A DNA stretch of 64,000 nucleotides from Bremia lactucae (Eukaryota; Oomycota; Peronosporomycetes; Peronosporales; Peronosporaceae), in the NCBI RefSeq assembly GCF_004359215.1, contig NC_090610.1:6282773-6346772 (forward strand), in the 5' to 3' direction. How positions within the stretch are numbered: the stretch's first letter is position 1; each line of letters starts with the position of its first letter. A program made the position numbers and the translations under genes. The notes under the pieces are model-generated. The model searched no databases and had not been told where the DNA came from. It worked only from the letters and a program-made list of their open reading frames with translations. Positions 62,270 to 64,000 of this stretch are shown here, in pieces.

Positions 62270-63420
62270 TTTGGGAACGAGGTTCCCAACTATCATGCGA
62301 GGGTGGATATCCTCGCCAACGAACGAGATAACTCGCTCGAACCCCCCTTACCTCACGGTGGTTCGAAAAGCTTTCAACAAGAAAATGCCTCTTACCACTT
62401 GAATCCGTCAATGGATGTGGGGGGGAAGGAAAAAACGGGTTCGCCTCGTTTGACGAACCCGAATCAACATCGTGATTTGAATCACTCGATTCACTATTCG
62501 AGGGAGGACATTGATCACGAGCGACCCCGTCGCCGCGAGTTAGCGGTGGTGGTTGATAATGTTTCTCGTCACCAGGTGATAAATTGTGCGCAGGTTGCGA
62601 CTAATCTGCTGGCGAACGAAAGGACACATCATTCCCTTCAAAACGAGCTGGTGACAGCTCGTCAGAAAATCTCTTCTTTGGAGGAAGGAGTAGATCGTCT
62701 GGTTCAAGAGAATCAGACTCTGTTCCGAGACAATAAGGCTTTTGTTCGAAACTATCAGGCTTTTGCGGATGCCCTAGACCGTGACGGTGTAATCCGGAAT
62801 CGGAAGAAGCCTCGTACTGATGGTACGGGCGGAGACACCCAACATAAAACGTAGGATGTGTACGCATACTACGAGGCAGCTCGATCGTGTACGCATTGCC
62901 TTGGCGATGTAGTACACGGAACAAGCCGATATACCTGGGCAGTAATTTTTATTACTGCCCACATTCGTCATGGTAGGTTTACCGCAGACAGTAGGACTAA
63001 GTCATTAACATTAAATAAAAGTATGTTTGCTCATTCATTTTTGTTAGAGTTTCGTTTCTGTCTATATACCGCATCATCGATGGAATCCTGTACGAAACGG
63101 ACCACTACTTCTCTAGCCAGCAGGAATTCACCTGCTGACTCGGGGTTTTTTTCAGTGCGACCGGCTCGTACTGCGAAAATATCAATCTTTCCATTATTGA
63201 GATTATTATCGTTCTCATTAATAATACTGTTTTCGATGCTGAGTCTTTCAGCATCGTTGTCAAAGTCAGTAATAGCATGATTGTTATTCCTGAGTTTGCC
63301 CACTTCAATGTTAATTAAATCAACATTGGGTATCCTTCGGATTGACCTTAGTGCTAATGCGTGATGAGCAAGAGCTAGAAGGTTCTTTGCTCGAGCGAGT
63401 CCCCCCCTGAATAAGAGTCA
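62270..63420 (-). pseudogene. Family A post-integrase region and chromodomain (minus strand)
   Basis: From right to left: REVVVRFVQDSIDDAVYRQK at about 63050-63110, FRVLHRQGNAYTIELPRSMR and THPTFYVGCLRPYHQYEASS at 62780-62924, linker LPPKKRFSDELSPARFEGND to 62601, then the chromodomain YLVRWRGYPPSHDSWEPRSQ at about 62270-62345, intact in sequence. The linker is interrupted by frameshifts. Confidence 0.8.
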
Positions 63421-63423
63421 CTC

Positions 63424-64000
63424 TTAAACAAGGTTGGTATACACGGGTGCCAAAAATAATATATGCTTTGTAGAAGCATGCACTGAATTGTTGATGGCAA
63501 ATTCTACCATCGGCAGGAACTCGCTCAAACTCTTAAAAGAGTGGACGCATCCGCGAAGTATTTCTTCGGGAATACGGTTTGCACGCTCCGTCTGACCATC
63601 TGTTTCAGGATGGTCAAAACTTGACATTTTCATCTATTTTCCAAGTGATTCAGACACAGTTTGCCAAAATTCCGCCGTGAATCTAGGGTCTCGATCTGAG
63701 ACCAGTTCGCGGAGAACCCATGGAGTCGAAATATTGTGTCAACAAAGACACGAGCACAGACTTTGGCTGTGATTGACTCCAGTACTGCAGCAAGATGTAC
63801 CATTTTGCTGAAACGATCAACAAAAACAAGAATACCTTTGTTCTTATGTTTGTCGTCGGGAAATCCGAAGATGAAGTCCATGGATACAGACTGCCAACAC
63901 TCTGCCGGACCAGGCAGAGGTTGTGACGGAGCACGAAATGAAGCACTGGGCTTCACCAGTTGACAAACTTTGCAAGCATGTATGCACTTGCGGACGAACA
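63424..64000 (-). pseudogene. Family A integrase (minus strand, runs off the window)
   Basis: QSVSMDFIFGFPDDKHKNKG, ILVFVDRFSKMVHLAAVLES and VFVDTIFRLHGFSANWS at 63630-63956, then FDHPETDGQTERANRIPEEI and FLPMVEFAINNSVHASTKH at 63424-63633. These are the integrase core blocks with the first Asp and the Glu present. One frameshift lies in the SDRDPRFTAEFW region (about 63690). It is among the less decayed family A copies. RT and the 5' part lie beyond position 64000. Confidence 0.8.

Noticed and set aside
62303..62854. Independent 183-aa coiled-coil gene
   Set aside because: It lies opposite to readable pol linker and chromodomain (LPPKKRFSDELSPARFEG, YLVRWRGYPPSHDSW). Its openness may only mirror the sense coding; kept as a possible C-terminal extension of the antisense ORF, not as a gene of its own.
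1..64000. tRNA or rRNA genes
   Set aside because: No cloverleaf-like sequence with A and B boxes and no rRNA-like stretch was noticed; a covariance-model search would be needed to exclude small RNAs.

Overview
The window looks like a transposon-rich stretch of an oomycete genome (a Phytophthora or downy-mildew relative). The reasons are chromodomain Ty3/gypsy polyproteins of the kind common in those genomes, a secreted protein with a weak resemblance to WY-fold effectors, and a mitochondrial housekeeping gene with very short introns (67-72 nt). The species call is inference. About 85% of the sequence is decayed LTR-retrotransposon. A 100-N scaffold gap lies at 14828-14927.

Only three ordinary genes are supported. 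(1) 14042-14695 (+): a 217-aa secreted, effector-like protein isolated between LTR remnants and the gap. (2) 49127-51273 (+): a seven-exon gene for the E2 subunit of 2-oxoglutarate dehydrogenase (DLST) with two lipoyl domains. (3) 51482-56353 (-): a 1623-aa single-span membrane protein with a coiled coil, two copies of a small helical repeat and a long acidic tail. Genes 2 and 3 converge, 208 bp apart, and form the only gene island (about 49.1-57.3 kb).

Three Ty3/gypsy families are separated here by hand. Family A has LTRs of about 480-520 bp that begin TGTAACGGGG and end CCCCGTTACA, a primer-binding site TGGTAGCAC, a chromodomain, and a further ORF on the opposite strand between pol and the 3' LTR. 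Family B occupies 14928-21490 (+). Family C has LTRs beginning TGTAACAGGC. None of the copies is intact. Layout: 0-7.6 kb family A pieces in both orientations, with a 1034-bp miniature LTR element (5163-6196) inserted; 7.6-11.7 kb family A (-); 11.7-13.3 kb LTR mosaic; 13.3-14.8 kb effector-like gene; 14.9-21.5 kb family B (+); 21.6-24.8 kb family A (+); 24.8-34.1 kb family C (+), split by a complete Ty1/copia element (25633-30142, 5-bp target duplication CAGCT); 34.1-39.7 kb family C/A (-); 39.7-47.2 kb family A (+) with an internal duplication; 47.3-47.9 kb a Mutator-like deletion derivative; 48-49 kb family A remnant abutting DLST; 57.3-60.06 kb family A (+) whose 3' LTR is split by another family A element (-) that runs off the right end.

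The most interesting signal is the family A antisense ORF. Five copies spread over the window share a protein core on the strand opposite to pol, and many of the differences between them fall at third codon positions of the antisense frame, which suggests a real and once-selected extra gene.
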